NCBI GenBank assembly: GCA_010692635.1
Contig: JAAHGL010000060.1
Span: forward strand, 1 to 37,823
DNA length: 37,823 nucleotides
Source of the DNA: Symploca sp. SIO2C1
Lineage (GTDB): Bacteria > Cyanobacteriota > Cyanobacteriia > Cyanobacteriales > Coleofasciculaceae
Direction of reading: 5' to 3'
In this document: positions 23,992 to 32,322 of the stretch, piece by piece
Position numbering within the stretch: the first letter of the stretch is position 1
Layout: every line of letters starts with the position of its first letter
The notes under the pieces: model-generated
Seen by the model: the letters and a program-made list of their open reading frames with translations, nothing else
Databases searched by the model: none
Told to the model about the DNA's origin: nothing
Translations under genes and position numbers: made by a program

Positions 23992-26292
23992 ATGCAACAG
24001 CAGTCACTATCAGACTTTCCCATCCAACAACCAAAATACTCAGTAAGCGAAGGTTCGATCTTCAAAAGAATCTTAGGCTTTCTTTTCCAACCCCTGGGAA
24101 AAGCAAATTGCCGCAAAAAAATCAAACTGGGTACATTATCCAGTTCTGTACCGAGCCAAAGTTTTCAACTAGGGACATTTGCTGTAGAATGGCAAAACTC
24201 TAGTCAAGCGCAACTGAGTCTTCGCATCACCCACAACAATAAAATTGTTTGGGAAACCCCAGCGGGTAAAAATTTTGTTGGTGGTGCCAATGTAGAATTG
24301 AAGATTAGTGAGGATCGAGGCTCAGTCCAGATTGATGAGCGCTATCTCAAGCAATTTTCTGCTCAAACAGTCACACAGATCGAACATCAAGCCGAGACAT
24401 TAATGATTCATGGTAGGCTGCGAGAGCAACCATCTGCTGCTGATGACATCCAGTATGTACTTTGTTTAAAGCCTTCAGGAACCAATAAACTAGATTTCGA
24501 TTTACAACTTACAGGAGGCACAGTAAATCAAGCACAGCTAGATTATGTAACTTCAGCAGAAGAACATTTCTACGGCTTTGGTGAACAATTTTCTTACATC
24601 GATTGTAAAGGACATCTAATTCCCATCGTTTGTGAAGAAGGGGGTATTGGTAGAGGAGATCCAGGACCAAAAACTTTACAAATTATCGGAGTAAGTGGCG
24701 ATCGCTTTTCTAGTTATGCTCCAGCACCTCATTTTTTAACTAACAAAGGACGCTCTTTATTTTTAACCAATACTGAACCATCAGTTTTTGACTTACGAGA
24801 CCCCAATTTAGTCAATATTAGGATTGAATCGAGTCGTATGCAAGGACAATTGCTCTGTGGGGAAACTCCCCTAGAGCTGATTGAACTTTATACTGAATAT
24901 ACTGGACGGATGCTTCCCCTGCCTAAGTGGCTCAATTCTGGAGCTTTAATTGGGATGCAGGGAGGTACGGAAAAAGTACGTCAAATTTGGTCACAATTAC
25001 GGAATTTAGATACTCCCATTGCCGGATTTTGGCTTCAGGATTGGGTCGGTCAACGCAGAACTGTTGCCGGAAAACAGTTATGGTGGAATTGGCAACTTAA
25101 CCCCAATACCTATCCAGGCTGGGATTTACTGGTTGAGGAACTAGAACAAGAAGGTATTGCTGTTGGTGTCTACATTAATCCTTTTTTAGTCAATCTTCCT
25201 CAATCAGAACTTGGGGGACGACGAAATCTCTATCAGGAAGCCGAAGAACAAGGTTTTTTAGTCAAACACGCAACTGGAGAACCTTATTTAGTCAAGAATA
25301 CCGATTTTGATGCTGGCTTAGTTGATTGGACTAATCCCCAAGCTGGAGAATGGTTTAAAGAAATTATCAAAACCGAGGTACTGGGAATTGGAGCCAAATT
25401 TTGGATGGCTGACTTTGCTGAAGCCGCTCAATTCGATGGTAATTTTTATTCTCAGCAATCTGGACTAACTTATCACAATCAATACCCAGTTGACTGGGCC
25501 AAGATCAATCGCACAGCCATCCAAGAAGCCAATCGGGAACTCGATGCCTGGTTTTTTACCCGTGCTGGTTATACCAAAACCCCAGGTAATACTACTGCTA
25601 TGTGGTTAGGAGATCAAAACGTTACTTGGAATCGTCATGATGGCTTACCAAGTGCACTTTTGGGTTTACTGAGCGGTGGATTTTCTGGTTTTAGCCTTAA
25701 TCATAGCGATATCGGGGGATATACCAGTATTTCTTATCCTATATTACGCTTGATTGGTCGTGGCTTCGTGCGATCGCGGGAACTCCTTTACCGTTGGCTG
25801 GAGATGAATGCTTTTTCTCCCATCTTCCGCACCCACGAAGGCAATGAACCAGATAAAAATGTTCAGTTTTACGATGATCAAGAAACCTTTGCTACCTTTA
25901 GTTATTGGGCGAAAGTTTATGCAGCTTTTGCCGACTACCGTATGAAGTTAATGGAGGAAGCAACAACTAAAGGTTATCCCTTAATTCGTCACCTAATCCT
26001 ACATTATCCTGATGATCCAAACGTCTACCAATTAGAAGATCAGTTTCTCTACGGCAGCGAGTTTTTAGTTAAACCAGTTCTGCAGAAGGGTAAAACTAGT
26101 GTGGATGTCTATTTGCCAGCAGGGGAATGGGTTCACTTATGGAGTAATCAAATCTATAGTAGTTCTCGTTCTCAAGGTAAGATTAAGGTATCAGCACCGA
26201 TGGGAAAACCGGCTGTCTTCTATCGGCAAAATTCCGCAGCAGCACAATCAGTACTAGAAATACTCAAACAAAAAGACTTAATTAGGTGGTAG
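23992..26292 (+). CDS. GH31 glycosidase, sulfoquinovosidase-like with divergent motif
   Basis: Glycoside hydrolase family 31 enzyme, 766 aa, close in overall pattern to sulfoquinovosidase YihQ, which cleaves sulfoquinovosyl glycerol derived from thylakoid SQDG. Seen here: GMQGGTEKV (Gln323), LQDWVG (Gln349), WMADFAE with nucleophile Asp474, FTRAGY then MWLGDQNV with acid/base Asp541, HSDIGGYT (Tyr577) and FRTHEGNEPD. The family's QQRWY sulfonate/sugar motif is Gln-Gln-Gln-Trp-Tyr: position 362, where the sulfonate-binding Arg belongs, is Gln in GKQLWWNW. Residues 1-170 are a beta-sandwich-type N-terminal domain with a divergent, Lys-rich start (KKIKLG). No signal peptide is visible, so it is probably cytoplasmic. 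No sulfoquinovose catabolic genes are adjacent. GH31 membership is secure; the true substrate is open. Confidence 0.9.
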   Translation: MQQQSLSDFPIQQPKYSVSEGSIFKRILGFLFQPLGKANCRKKIKLGTLSSSVPSQSFQLGTFAVEWQNSSQAQLSLRITHNNKIVWETPAGKNFVGGANVELKISEDRGSVQIDERYLKQFSAQTVTQIEHQAETLMIHGRLREQPSAADDIQYVLCLKPSGTNKLDFDLQLTGGTVNQAQLDYVTSAEEHFYGFGEQFSYIDCKGHLIPIVCEEGGIGRGDPGPKTLQIIGVSGDRFSSYAPAPHFLTNKGRSLFLTNTEPSVFDLRDPNLVNIRIESSRMQGQLLCGETPLELIELYTEYTGRMLPLPKWLNSGALIGMQGGTEKVRQIWSQLRNLDTPIAGFWLQDWVGQRRTVAGKQLWWNWQLNPNTYPGWDLLVEELEQEGIAVGVYINPFLVNLPQSELGGRRNLYQEAEEQGFLVKHATGEPYLVKNTDFDAGLVDWTNPQAGEWFKEIIKTEVLGIGAKFWMADFAEAAQFDGNFYSQQSGLTYHNQYPVDWAKINRTAIQEANRELDAWFFTRAGYTKTPGNTTAMWLGDQNVTWNRHDGLPSALLGLLSGGFSGFSLNHSDIGGYTSISYPILRLIGRGFVRSRELLYRWLEMNAFSPIFRTHEGNEPDKNVQFYDDQETFATFSYWAKVYAAFADYRMKLMEEATTKGYPLIRHLILHYPDDPNVYQLEDQFLYGSEFLVKPVLQKGKTSVDVYLPAGEWVHLWSNQIYSSSRSQGKIKVSAPMGKPAVFYRQNSAAAQSVLEILKQKDLIRW

Positions 26293-26337
26293 ATGGTAGG
26301 GAATTTCCCATGACGGTGCAGAGATCTTAAACAAAAT

Positions 26338-26396
26338 GTATCAATTATCAATTATCCATTATCCATTATCAATTATCAATTATCCATTATCCATTG
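26338..26396. repeat. Heptamer repeat (TTATCAA/TTATCCA)n
   Basis: Eight units alternating TTATCAA and TTATCCA fill the spacer upstream of the next gene. The unit is the same as in the array at 21187-21250, about 5 kb away. Confidence 0.93.
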
Positions 26397-26403
26397 GTAA
26401 GGT

Positions 26404-27027
26404 ATGGAACAAAGGTTAACTCAATCGCAATTGGCACAAATTGTGGCAGAAGTTGAGCGTTTGTCTCAACGTCAGCAGGAAGAACTCGATACAGAAGAAA
26501 TTCGAGAGATCCTGCAAGAATTGAATTTGCAGCCAGAGTTACTCGAAGACGCCATAGTACAGTTGCGACGGCGAGAAGCACTCTCGGCGCAAAAGCAGCG
26601 TAGTCGTTTGGTAATTAGCACTGTAGCTGTTATCTTAACTTTAGCGATCGCTATTACTATTTTCTTAAAACAGCAACAACAACAAACTCTTGCTCGCATC
26701 CTAGTTCAACAAGACAGGATTACCCTAGGGCAGGATGATAGTAGTCAGGTTAATACTGTTTCTCGCCAAGCCAATTCAGAACTATTCTACCGAGTAACCT
26801 TGACAGAGGCTCCTATTGGTAAAAAACTTCCTCTTTCCTGCAACTGGAAGGAGCCGAGTGGAGATATTGTTCACCAAAACCGCTATCAAACCAAGGCAAT
26901 TACTACATTTATCTGGAATACCTATTGCCGTTACACTATTGATTCAGCAGCACCTACAGGAACCTGGAAAGTGGAAATGTATTTAGGCGATCGCTTGCTT
27001 AGCGATGCTACTTTTAATGTTAAGTAG
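26404..27027 (+). CDS. Membrane-anchored hypothetical protein
   Basis: Unrecognised 207-aa protein with three parts. Residues 1-66 are acidic and helical (QLAQIVAEVERLSQRQQEEL, then REILQELNLQPELLEDAI). A single transmembrane helix (about 69-88, ISTVAVILTLAIAITIFL) is followed by a poly-Gln stretch. The rest, about 95-207, looks like a small beta domain with CNWKEPSGDIV, TFIWNTYCRYTI and TGTWKVEMYLGDRLLSDATFNV. This last pattern, with the closing G-x-W-x-V strand, is Ig-like in appearance and occurs in several uncharacterised bacterial families; the assignment is not certain. It would place the C-terminal domain outside the cytoplasm. A heptamer array directly precedes the ATG. No partner gene is evident. 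Confidence 0.72.
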   Translation: MEQRLTQSQLAQIVAEVERLSQRQQEELDTEEIREILQELNLQPELLEDAIVQLRRREALSAQKQRSRLVISTVAVILTLAIAITIFLKQQQQQTLARILVQQDRITLGQDDSSQVNTVSRQANSELFYRVTLTEAPIGKKLPLSCNWKEPSGDIVHQNRYQTKAITTFIWNTYCRYTIDSAAPTGTWKVEMYLGDRLLSDATFNVK

Positions 27028-27096
27028 TTGTAGTAGTAATCAAGCTTACGTGAGGATACAGCATTTCTCAGTCTAGTGAGGTACAGATCCTATTCC

Positions 27097-27417
27097 CTAT
27101 TCCCCATTCCCCATTCCCAAAAACCAGTCTCTTTGTACCTCATCTAAATGAAAAACGCTGTATTCCATATCCCATTCATCAGCAGGAAGTCCTGACTCTT
27201 CAGGAGTTACAGAGAAAACAAAAGGCTCTGTGCCAGCTAAAGTTGGCTTCCGTTTTCGCTTAATTTCAGTGTCTTGAATAAGATAAATAAGCTTTCGAGT
27301 GATCACTTCATTGAGAATTTCTGAAGCCAGAGCTTCTACAGACATATGTTTAAAAGCGGCAGCCTTAATCAAAATCTGTTGAGCTTCCTGGCTAAGATGA
27401 ATATTGGTACTGATCAT
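27097..27417 (-). CDS. Small protein with RHH-like N-terminus
   Basis: Unrecognised 106-aa protein. The N-terminus (MISTNIHLSQEAQQILIKAA then KHMSVEALASEILNEVI) has the strand-helix-helix rhythm of small ribbon-helix-helix or antitoxin-type proteins. The C-terminal half is acidic with an aromatic cluster (LPADEWDMEYSVFHLDE). No toxin gene overlaps it; an orphan antitoxin or a transcriptional regulator is possible. It is convergent with the 26404-27027 gene. Its C-terminus MGNGE and stop lie beside a TTCCCCA repeat run, and the last residues could derive from that repeat. Confidence 0.55.
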   Translation of the reverse strand: MISTNIHLSQEAQQILIKAAAFKHMSVEALASEILNEVITRKLIYLIQDTEIKRKRKPTLAGTEPFVFSVTPEESGLPADEWDMEYSVFHLDEVQRDWFLGMGNGE

Positions 27418-27748
27418 TTTTTAAGTATTAAAGCTTTTAGTGGCTCGCGGCTTCGTACTGTAAAGACCCCTATGTTACCATAATCTTCACATCTGTTTTG
27501 TGATACTGGCATCTTGCCAGTGTGAACGAAATTTTCAGTGGTTCTGAAGAAACTTCGAGTCAGGAGTCAGGAGATTTGACGCAAGTTTCTTCACTCATTA
27601 CTCATTACTCATTACTCATTACTCAAAAAAGCTCTCCCACGCCTTTTTTCACCTTACCCATTGCAAAGCACCATCACCCGCTTCCTGATCTTGATTGATA
27701 TCTTATGAAGATTATGATGGTAGTGGCAAAATCCAGGCAAGTCCTTGT
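27418..27748. other. Gene-free spacer with repeats before the conflict locus
   Basis: Contains the palindrome ACTGGCATCTTGCCAGT (27505-27521), related to the 72-bp repeat unit further on, GAGTCAG units near 27557-27571, and ACTCATT heptamers (27593-27624). The promoter of the TRYPCO1 gene should be here but none stands out. An upstream in-frame TTG at 27695 could extend the next gene by 18 residues. Confidence 0.6.
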
Positions 27749-28102
27749 ATGAATGAAGTTCCTTCACCTGCTCAAGAATCCCTGACAACAGAGGTTGATG
27801 AAGATACAGTCCTCTTGGTGGAAATGACTCCTGCTCCTGGGATGCGGCAGGTTAGTTTGACTCCAGAAGCTCTGGCTCAGAAATCTACTAGAGCTGTTGA
27901 TAAAGCGATGGGTATGATCAGAGCTATGGCAAAGCGAACCATTGGTACTCTGGATACCTTATCTAATAAACCAAATCAAGTAGAACTAGAATTTGGTATC
28001 AAGTTTAATACAGAAGCGGATGCCCTAATTGCGAAAACAGGTACAGAAGCAAATATTAAGGTGAAAATGGTCTGGAAACGTAAGGATGAGCCAAATCCCT
28101 AA
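27749..28102 (+). CDS. TRYPCO1 (CU044_2847-type) trypsin-co-occurring protein
   Basis: Small soluble protein of 117 aa resembling the trypsin-co-occurring domain-1/CU044_2847 family: DTVLLVEMTPAPGMRQVSLT, then AQKSTRAVDKAMGMIRAMAK, then PNQVELEFGIKFNTEADALI and a final KVKMVWKRK strand. The E-x-x-F-G-I-K-x-(N/S) strand with two following strands is the family core. Aravind and colleagues described this family as neighbours of trypsin- and STAND-containing conflict proteins. Its 3' end overlaps the trypsin-STAND gene by 17 nt, giving strong translational coupling. ATG 27749 is preferred over TTG 27695, which has no RBS. The biochemical role is unknown; a binding or inhibitory partner of the protease or STAND is inferred from its invariable neighbourhood. 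Confidence 0.82.
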   Translation: MNEVPSPAQESLTTEVDEDTVLLVEMTPAPGMRQVSLTPEALAQKSTRAVDKAMGMIRAMAKRTIGTLDTLSNKPNQVELEFGIKFNTEADALIAKTGTEANIKVKMVWKRKDEPNP

Positions 28103-31100
28103 TCGTCGAGTGCAAACTCGGAATCCCAGGAATTTCACTGTTAAAATCTGTCATGCGGTGACTGAGGAAGTTGTGGGTACAGGATTTGTTGTCTCAACAG
28201 ACGGCAAAATAGTCACCTGCAGGCATGTTGTCCGAGATGCGATTGGGTATGATAATTTTACTGAGGGAGTAATCGTTAACATCTGTTTCCCTCAAACTAA
28301 AGACCCAGATTTAAAAAATGCGATCGCTAAAGTTACTTCCCTCTTTGCTCAAGCAGATGATGATGTAGTGCTGCTAGAGCTGGAGTCATCGTTTCTACCA
28401 GTTGAAGTAACACCAGCGATTTTGGCAACGGCACAAGAATCTGAAGGGAATAAGTTTGTTAGCTTTGGTTATCGACGTTTACAAGACTACCAAGGTTTAC
28501 CAGCAAGAGGGGAAATCGTTGGCTATACAGAGTTGCCAGCTAACCGGATTCTGCACACTGAGCCAGTTATGCTATCTTCTGAGCATATAGATAGTGGCAT
28601 GAGTGGAGCGGCAGTTTTAGACCAAGATCGCGATCGCGTAATTGGTATTATTGCAGAAACTTGGGATTCAGCAGGTAGTGCCAAAGATTCTAAGACTGCT
28701 TTTGCGGTAGATTGTCTGGTACTGAGCTTAGAACCTATCTGTTTACAAATAGAAGGTATCTTCACTGAGGAAATTGACACTCCCATACCTCCAACTGAGG
28801 GACAGAGAACCGATGAAACGATAGAGACAGGAATGACTCAACCCAAGCGATTACTAGATGATATGCCTGCACCTCTATCAGCATGGGTGGGTAGAGAGGA
28901 TTTGCTTCAGGCATTGAGTGAAGCTTGGCTAGATCCTGACTATTGTATTATCGGACTGATTGGTTTTGGCGGAGAAGGGAAAACCTCTATTGCTGCTCGA
29001 TGGCTCACCGAGTTACTCCACCATCCTTCCCTGCCTCAACCCGACGGCGTTTTTTGGTGGGACTTTAATCAGAAACCCTACGTGGATGAGTTTTTTAGTA
29101 AGGTTTTTGAGTCTCTAGATATTAGGGAGATTGATCATAACCTGCTAGTTTCAGTCGATGCTAAAGCTGAAATTATCCGTTCCCTGAAAGGAAGATATCT
29201 GTTTATCTTAGATGGGATCGAAGTGGTTCAGCATCAATCTGGTGATGATTATGGACTCTTAACCAATAAAGAACTCTGTTCCTTCCTACGCAGTTTTGCT
29301 GAAGGTAATCATCAATCCTTTTGCCTGGTAACTAGTCGTGCTCCTCTACTAGATTTACTCGACTATACTACTTACACCGAGCGGGAAGTTAACCCTTTAA
29401 GTATTCAAGAAGGAAGTACCTTACTCAAAAAACTGGGAGTCAAAGGTAAAAATGCAGAATTAGAGCAAGTGGTGAAGGATTGGGGTGGCTATGCACTGAT
29501 GTTGAGCCTGATTGCTGCTTATTTAAACAAAAGAGGTGGTGAGGTTAAACGCCTGCGGGGAATCCCTGCACCAGCAACGGATGAGTCTCTTGAGGATCGA
29601 GTTCAAAGAATACTTGATTATTATGACAAAAACCTCAAAGAAGCAGAACGAGAAATGCTCACGGTTCTGAGTGCTTTTCGACTACCGGTACCTTTAGAAG
29701 AATATACTTTCCGTCGAGCCATCTTTGAAGGTAAAACCGGTGCTCCCGGGATACCACGCCCGCTGAGATATGATTGGATAGACCGGCTTTTTGAACTTAT
29801 CCAGAAATGGTGCGATCGCATCTTGAAGCGAAACCTTAGTGAATACCCTAGACTAGACCGCAAATTGCAAGCACCAGTTGATACGCTGAGCCATAAAGTA
29901 TTTAAGGCGATGATTACTCGGTTAATCAAAACCCGAGTGCTGCGTAAAGATAGCCAAACTGTTGCTTACTATAGTCTTCAGCCTCTGATTCGGGCTCATT
30001 ATCTAAAAGAGTTTACAAAAAGTCCCCATTTGTTCCGACAAGCTCACCAACGGATTGCCGAGTACTACCTACAGATTTCTGGACCGATACCGGAACAACC
30101 TCGACGAGAAAATATTTTACCTGTTCTTGAAGCAGTTCATCACCTTTGTCAAGCACAGGAATTTGATCAAGCTTGGTATATCTTCGGTAAGCATCTCATT
30201 GATAAAGATGGTATTTATCTATTGAGCAATAAGTTGGGTGCCTGGGATATCGAGCGTGACTTGTACTTAGATTTTTTCCCCGATCAAAACTTTACGCAAG
30301 AGCCGCAGGTTACAAGGACTATAACAAAAGCCACTATTTTACATAATACAGGTCTTGCTTTTAATAACCTTGGTTCACCTACTAATTCAAAATTACTTTA
30401 TGAACGTTCAATTGCTAAAGATAGAAAACGTGAGGATTGGATACAAGTCGGAACAACACAAAGAAATCTAACCTATCTATACGTTGACTTTGGTGATCTG
30501 AAATCGGCTACAACTTCCATCCAACAAGCATTATCTTATCTAGCTCGCTCTTCAAATAGAGCTGACAATAAAATATTAGAATATCGGATAATTGTTACTC
30601 AGGCGTCGATTGACTATTTAAAGGGTGATATGAAATCAGCAGGTCAAAGTTTTCAACTTGCTGAAGATTTGCTTGACGAAGTTGAACCAGATTACCTCTA
30701 TCTGTGTACTGGTATAAAAATTGGCTATGCTAATTATCTCAGAAAGCTGAAACAACTAGATCAAGCTCGAGAAGTTATTGCAGAAAATCTCAAAATTTGT
30801 AGACGAAATTATTGGCTTGCGCGGATAAGCAGTTGCTATCGTTCCTTGGGGGATCTCTGTGCTGAGGAACAACAGCATGAAACTGCCAAGCAGCATTATC
30901 AAGAAGCTCTGAAAATTATCCGGAATACAGCTGCTCGTGGCTCTCTCATTAAAACCTTATCTGCCAGAGGACGCTGGGGTGCCAAATACATGCAGGATGT
31001 AGAAACAGCACAGACAGACTTAACCGAAGCACTCGACTATGCTTTATCTGCTGGTTTCTGTCTTTATGAAGCAGATATCCGAGTTGGTTTAGCTTGGATG

Positions 31101-31250
31101 TACTATACCAGAGGTGATGTCCCTAGAGCCAAGGAAGAAGCGGAGCGAGCAAGGCAGATGAGTGAAGAGATGGAATACCATTGGGGTCAAGTAGATGCAA
31201 TGGAAGTGCTAGAACAGGTGGAACTGGCATCCTGCCAGTACAGAAATTAA
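28086..31250 (+). CDS. Trypsin-STAND(NB-ARC)-TPR conflict protein
   Basis: Predicted sensor-effector of 1054 aa. Residues ~15-215 are a trypsin-like serine protease: GTGFVVSTDGKIVTCRHVV with His47, DDDVVLLEL with an Asp at 91-93, and HIDSGMSGAAVL with Ser173 and the oxyanion glycine. Residues ~263-480 are an NB-ARC/STAND NTPase with P-loop GFGGEGKTS (Lys299), Walker B YLFILDGIE (Asp376), SR sensor at 417-418 and WGGYALMLSL in place of GLPLAL. A winged-helix-type arm (about 500-640) and helical repeats resembling TPR (about 650-1040) follow. Ligand binding by the repeats could trigger NTP-driven oligomerisation and protease activation, as in antiphage STAND systems; that is inference. The last six residues ASCQYRN and the TAA stop come from the 72-bp repeat. 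Domain reading is firm; defence function is not demonstrated. Confidence 0.88.
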   Translation: MSQIPNRRVQTRNPRNFTVKICHAVTEEVVGTGFVVSTDGKIVTCRHVVRDAIGYDNFTEGVIVNICFPQTKDPDLKNAIAKVTSLFAQADDDVVLLELESSFLPVEVTPAILATAQESEGNKFVSFGYRRLQDYQGLPARGEIVGYTELPANRILHTEPVMLSSEHIDSGMSGAAVLDQDRDRVIGIIAETWDSAGSAKDSKTAFAVDCLVLSLEPICLQIEGIFTEEIDTPIPPTEGQRTDETIETGMTQPKRLLDDMPAPLSAWVGREDLLQALSEAWLDPDYCIIGLIGFGGEGKTSIAARWLTELLHHPSLPQPDGVFWWDFNQKPYVDEFFSKVFESLDIREIDHNLLVSVDAKAEIIRSLKGRYLFILDGIEVVQHQSGDDYGLLTNKELCSFLRSFAEGNHQSFCLVTSRAPLLDLLDYTTYTEREVNPLSIQEGSTLLKKLGVKGKNAELEQVVKDWGGYALMLSLIAAYLNKRGGEVKRLRGIPAPATDESLEDRVQRILDYYDKNLKEAEREMLTVLSAFRLPVPLEEYTFRRAIFEGKTGAPGIPRPLRYDWIDRLFELIQKWCDRILKRNLSEYPRLDRKLQAPVDTLSHKVFKAMITRLIKTRVLRKDSQTVAYYSLQPLIRAHYLKEFTKSPHLFRQAHQRIAEYYLQISGPIPEQPRRENILPVLEAVHHLCQAQEFDQAWYIFGKHLIDKDGIYLLSNKLGAWDIERDLYLDFFPDQNFTQEPQVTRTITKATILHNTGLAFNNLGSPTNSKLLYERSIAKDRKREDWIQVGTTQRNLTYLYVDFGDLKSATTSIQQALSYLARSSNRADNKILEYRIIVTQASIDYLKGDMKSAGQSFQLAEDLLDEVEPDYLYLCTGIKIGYANYLRKLKQLDQAREVIAENLKICRRNYWLARISSCYRSLGDLCAEEQQHETAKQHYQEALKIIRNTAARGSLIKTLSARGRWGAKYMQDVETAQTDLTEALDYALSAGFCLYEADIRVGLAWMYYTRGDVPRAKEEAERARQMSEEMEYHWGQVDAMEVLEQVELASCQYRN

Positions 31251-31510
31251 AACAGGTGTTAGAAGAATTTAACTCTCAGTATTACTCTTGTGGAACTGGC
31301 ATCCTGCCAGTACAGAAATTAAGACAGGTGTTAGAAGAATTAGACTCTCAGTATTACTTTTGTGGAACTGGTATCTTGCTAGTGCAGAGGCTTAGACAGG
31401 CTGGAAGCCTGTTCCACAAAGTTAATCTTTCTCAAGCTATTATATATGTGAGCACATTTTTCCATTGTAAAATAATATCAAAAAATAACAGCAAAATCAA
31501 CTCAATTATA
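31219..31510. repeat. 292-bp direct repeat, left copy, with three 72-bp units
   Basis: Three tandem 72-bp units start with GGAACTGGCATCCTGCCAGT at 31220, 31292 and 31364; the third diverges after the hairpin. A final arm, AGGCTGGAAGCCTGTTCCAC (up to about 31417), is an imperfect inverted copy of the unit start. About 90 bp of AT-rich sequence completes the block. The same 292-bp block recurs at 32323-32614. One frame of the unit is open (24 aa, ...GTGILPVQKLRQ...), but this is typical of a dispersed cyanobacterial repeat and I do not call a gene. Confidence 0.9.
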
Positions 31511-31558
31511 TGGAGAACACCAACCTATTCCATGTACATTAATAAATGTCCTGACAGT

Positions 31559-31583
31559 TAAGAGCTCCCCAGGAGCGCTTCGC
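31559..31583. repeat. Dispersed 25-bp repeat, inverted copy
   Basis: TAAGAGCTCCCCAGGAGCGC followed by TTCGC is the exact reverse complement of 10674-10698. Confidence 0.8.
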
Positions 31584-31664
31584 GCCCGCCAGTGTGATCG
31601 GTTAGAAGGGAAATGCGATCGCACTCGCACTTGATAACAATTAATACTCATTGGCTCTATAGCT

Positions 31665-31883
31665 ATGACCCAATTAGATATAACACAAGCTAAGTCGAAT
31701 TTATCGAAGCTTCTCGATTTGGCTATTAAAGGAGAAGAGATTGTTATTACTCAAGATGACAAACCAGTAGCGAAAATCTTACCTATCAAACGACCCTTAA
31801 AAAGAGGTAGTGCCAAAGGTAAAGTTTGGCTAAGCGATGATTTTGATGAACCTCTTGAAGATTTCAAGGAATATATGGAATGA
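31665..31883 (+). CDS. Phd/YefM-type antitoxin (VapB-like)
   Basis: Antitoxin of 72 aa. The N-terminal Phd/YefM fold is visible: LDITQAKSNLSKLLDLAIKG then EEIVITQDDKPVAKILPIKR, the DNA-binding and dimerisation part. The C-terminus (KVWLSDDFDEPLEDFKEYME) is the acidic toxin-neutralising tail, with the typical WLSDDFDEPLEDF pattern. The stop codon overlaps the toxin start by 4 nt. It probably represses its own operon; no operator could be pinpointed. Start ATG 31665 has no strong Shine-Dalgarno. The pair lies inside a pair of long direct repeats. Confidence 0.93.
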   Translation: MTQLDITQAKSNLSKLLDLAIKGEEIVITQDDKPVAKILPIKRPLKRGSAKGKVWLSDDFDEPLEDFKEYME

Positions 31884-32266
31884 ATATCTTACTAGATACT
31901 CATGTATTTCTCTGGTTTGTTAACGATGATCCTAAACTAAGTGACAAATTAAAAATTTTAATTGAAGATGAGAATAATTTTTGTTATTTGAGTCTTGCCA
32001 GTCTTTGGGAAATGTCGATAAAGTATAATTTAGGAAAGCTAAATCTTGATAATTCTTATGAAGAATTCGTTGAAGCAGAAATAATTCAAAGTAGGATAAG
32101 TTTAATCGAAATTAAATTAGAGCATTTTAAGATTAATGCTAGTCTACCTCTTCATCATAGAGATCCCTTTGATCGCCTCATTATTGCTCAATCTATGGCT
32201 GAAAATATACCTATCATAACTCTAGATTCAGCTTTTAATAAGTATTCTGTAACTATAATCAATTAG
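31880..32266 (+). CDS. vapC: VapC-like PIN-domain toxin
   Basis: PIN-domain ribonuclease toxin, 128 aa. The four acidic active-site residues are visible: Asp6 (NILLDTHVFLW), Glu44 (ASLWEMSIK), Asp95 (HHRDPFDRLIIAQ) and Asp116 (IITLDSAF). The IALDTH-like start and the RDPFDR segment are hallmarks of the subgroup paired with Phd-type antitoxins. It would cleave RNA when the antitoxin is degraded. Translation is coupled to the antitoxin by the ATGA overlap at 31880. All four catalytic residues are present, so it appears intact. Confidence 0.93.
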   Translation: MNILLDTHVFLWFVNDDPKLSDKLKILIEDENNFCYLSLASLWEMSIKYNLGKLNLDNSYEEFVEAEIIQSRISLIEIKLEHFKINASLPLHHRDPFDRLIIAQSMAENIPIITLDSAFNKYSVTIIN

Positions 32267-32322
32267 CTACAGTATAGTTAGCGCTTGCTAGCAGCATCCA
32301 GCTAATTTTCACATCTGAGTTG

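Noticed and set aside
23895-24000. Possible gene remnant upstream of the GH31 start (FWQQNGKTFEQLVDESVKL in one frame)
   Set aside because: No start codon, short, and continues into the GH31 gene out of frame; it could be a decayed gene end but cannot be supported.
31181-31561. Open frame with 24-residue GTGILPVQ periods
   Set aside because: It is the translation of the 72-bp repeat and overlaps the end of the STAND gene in another frame.
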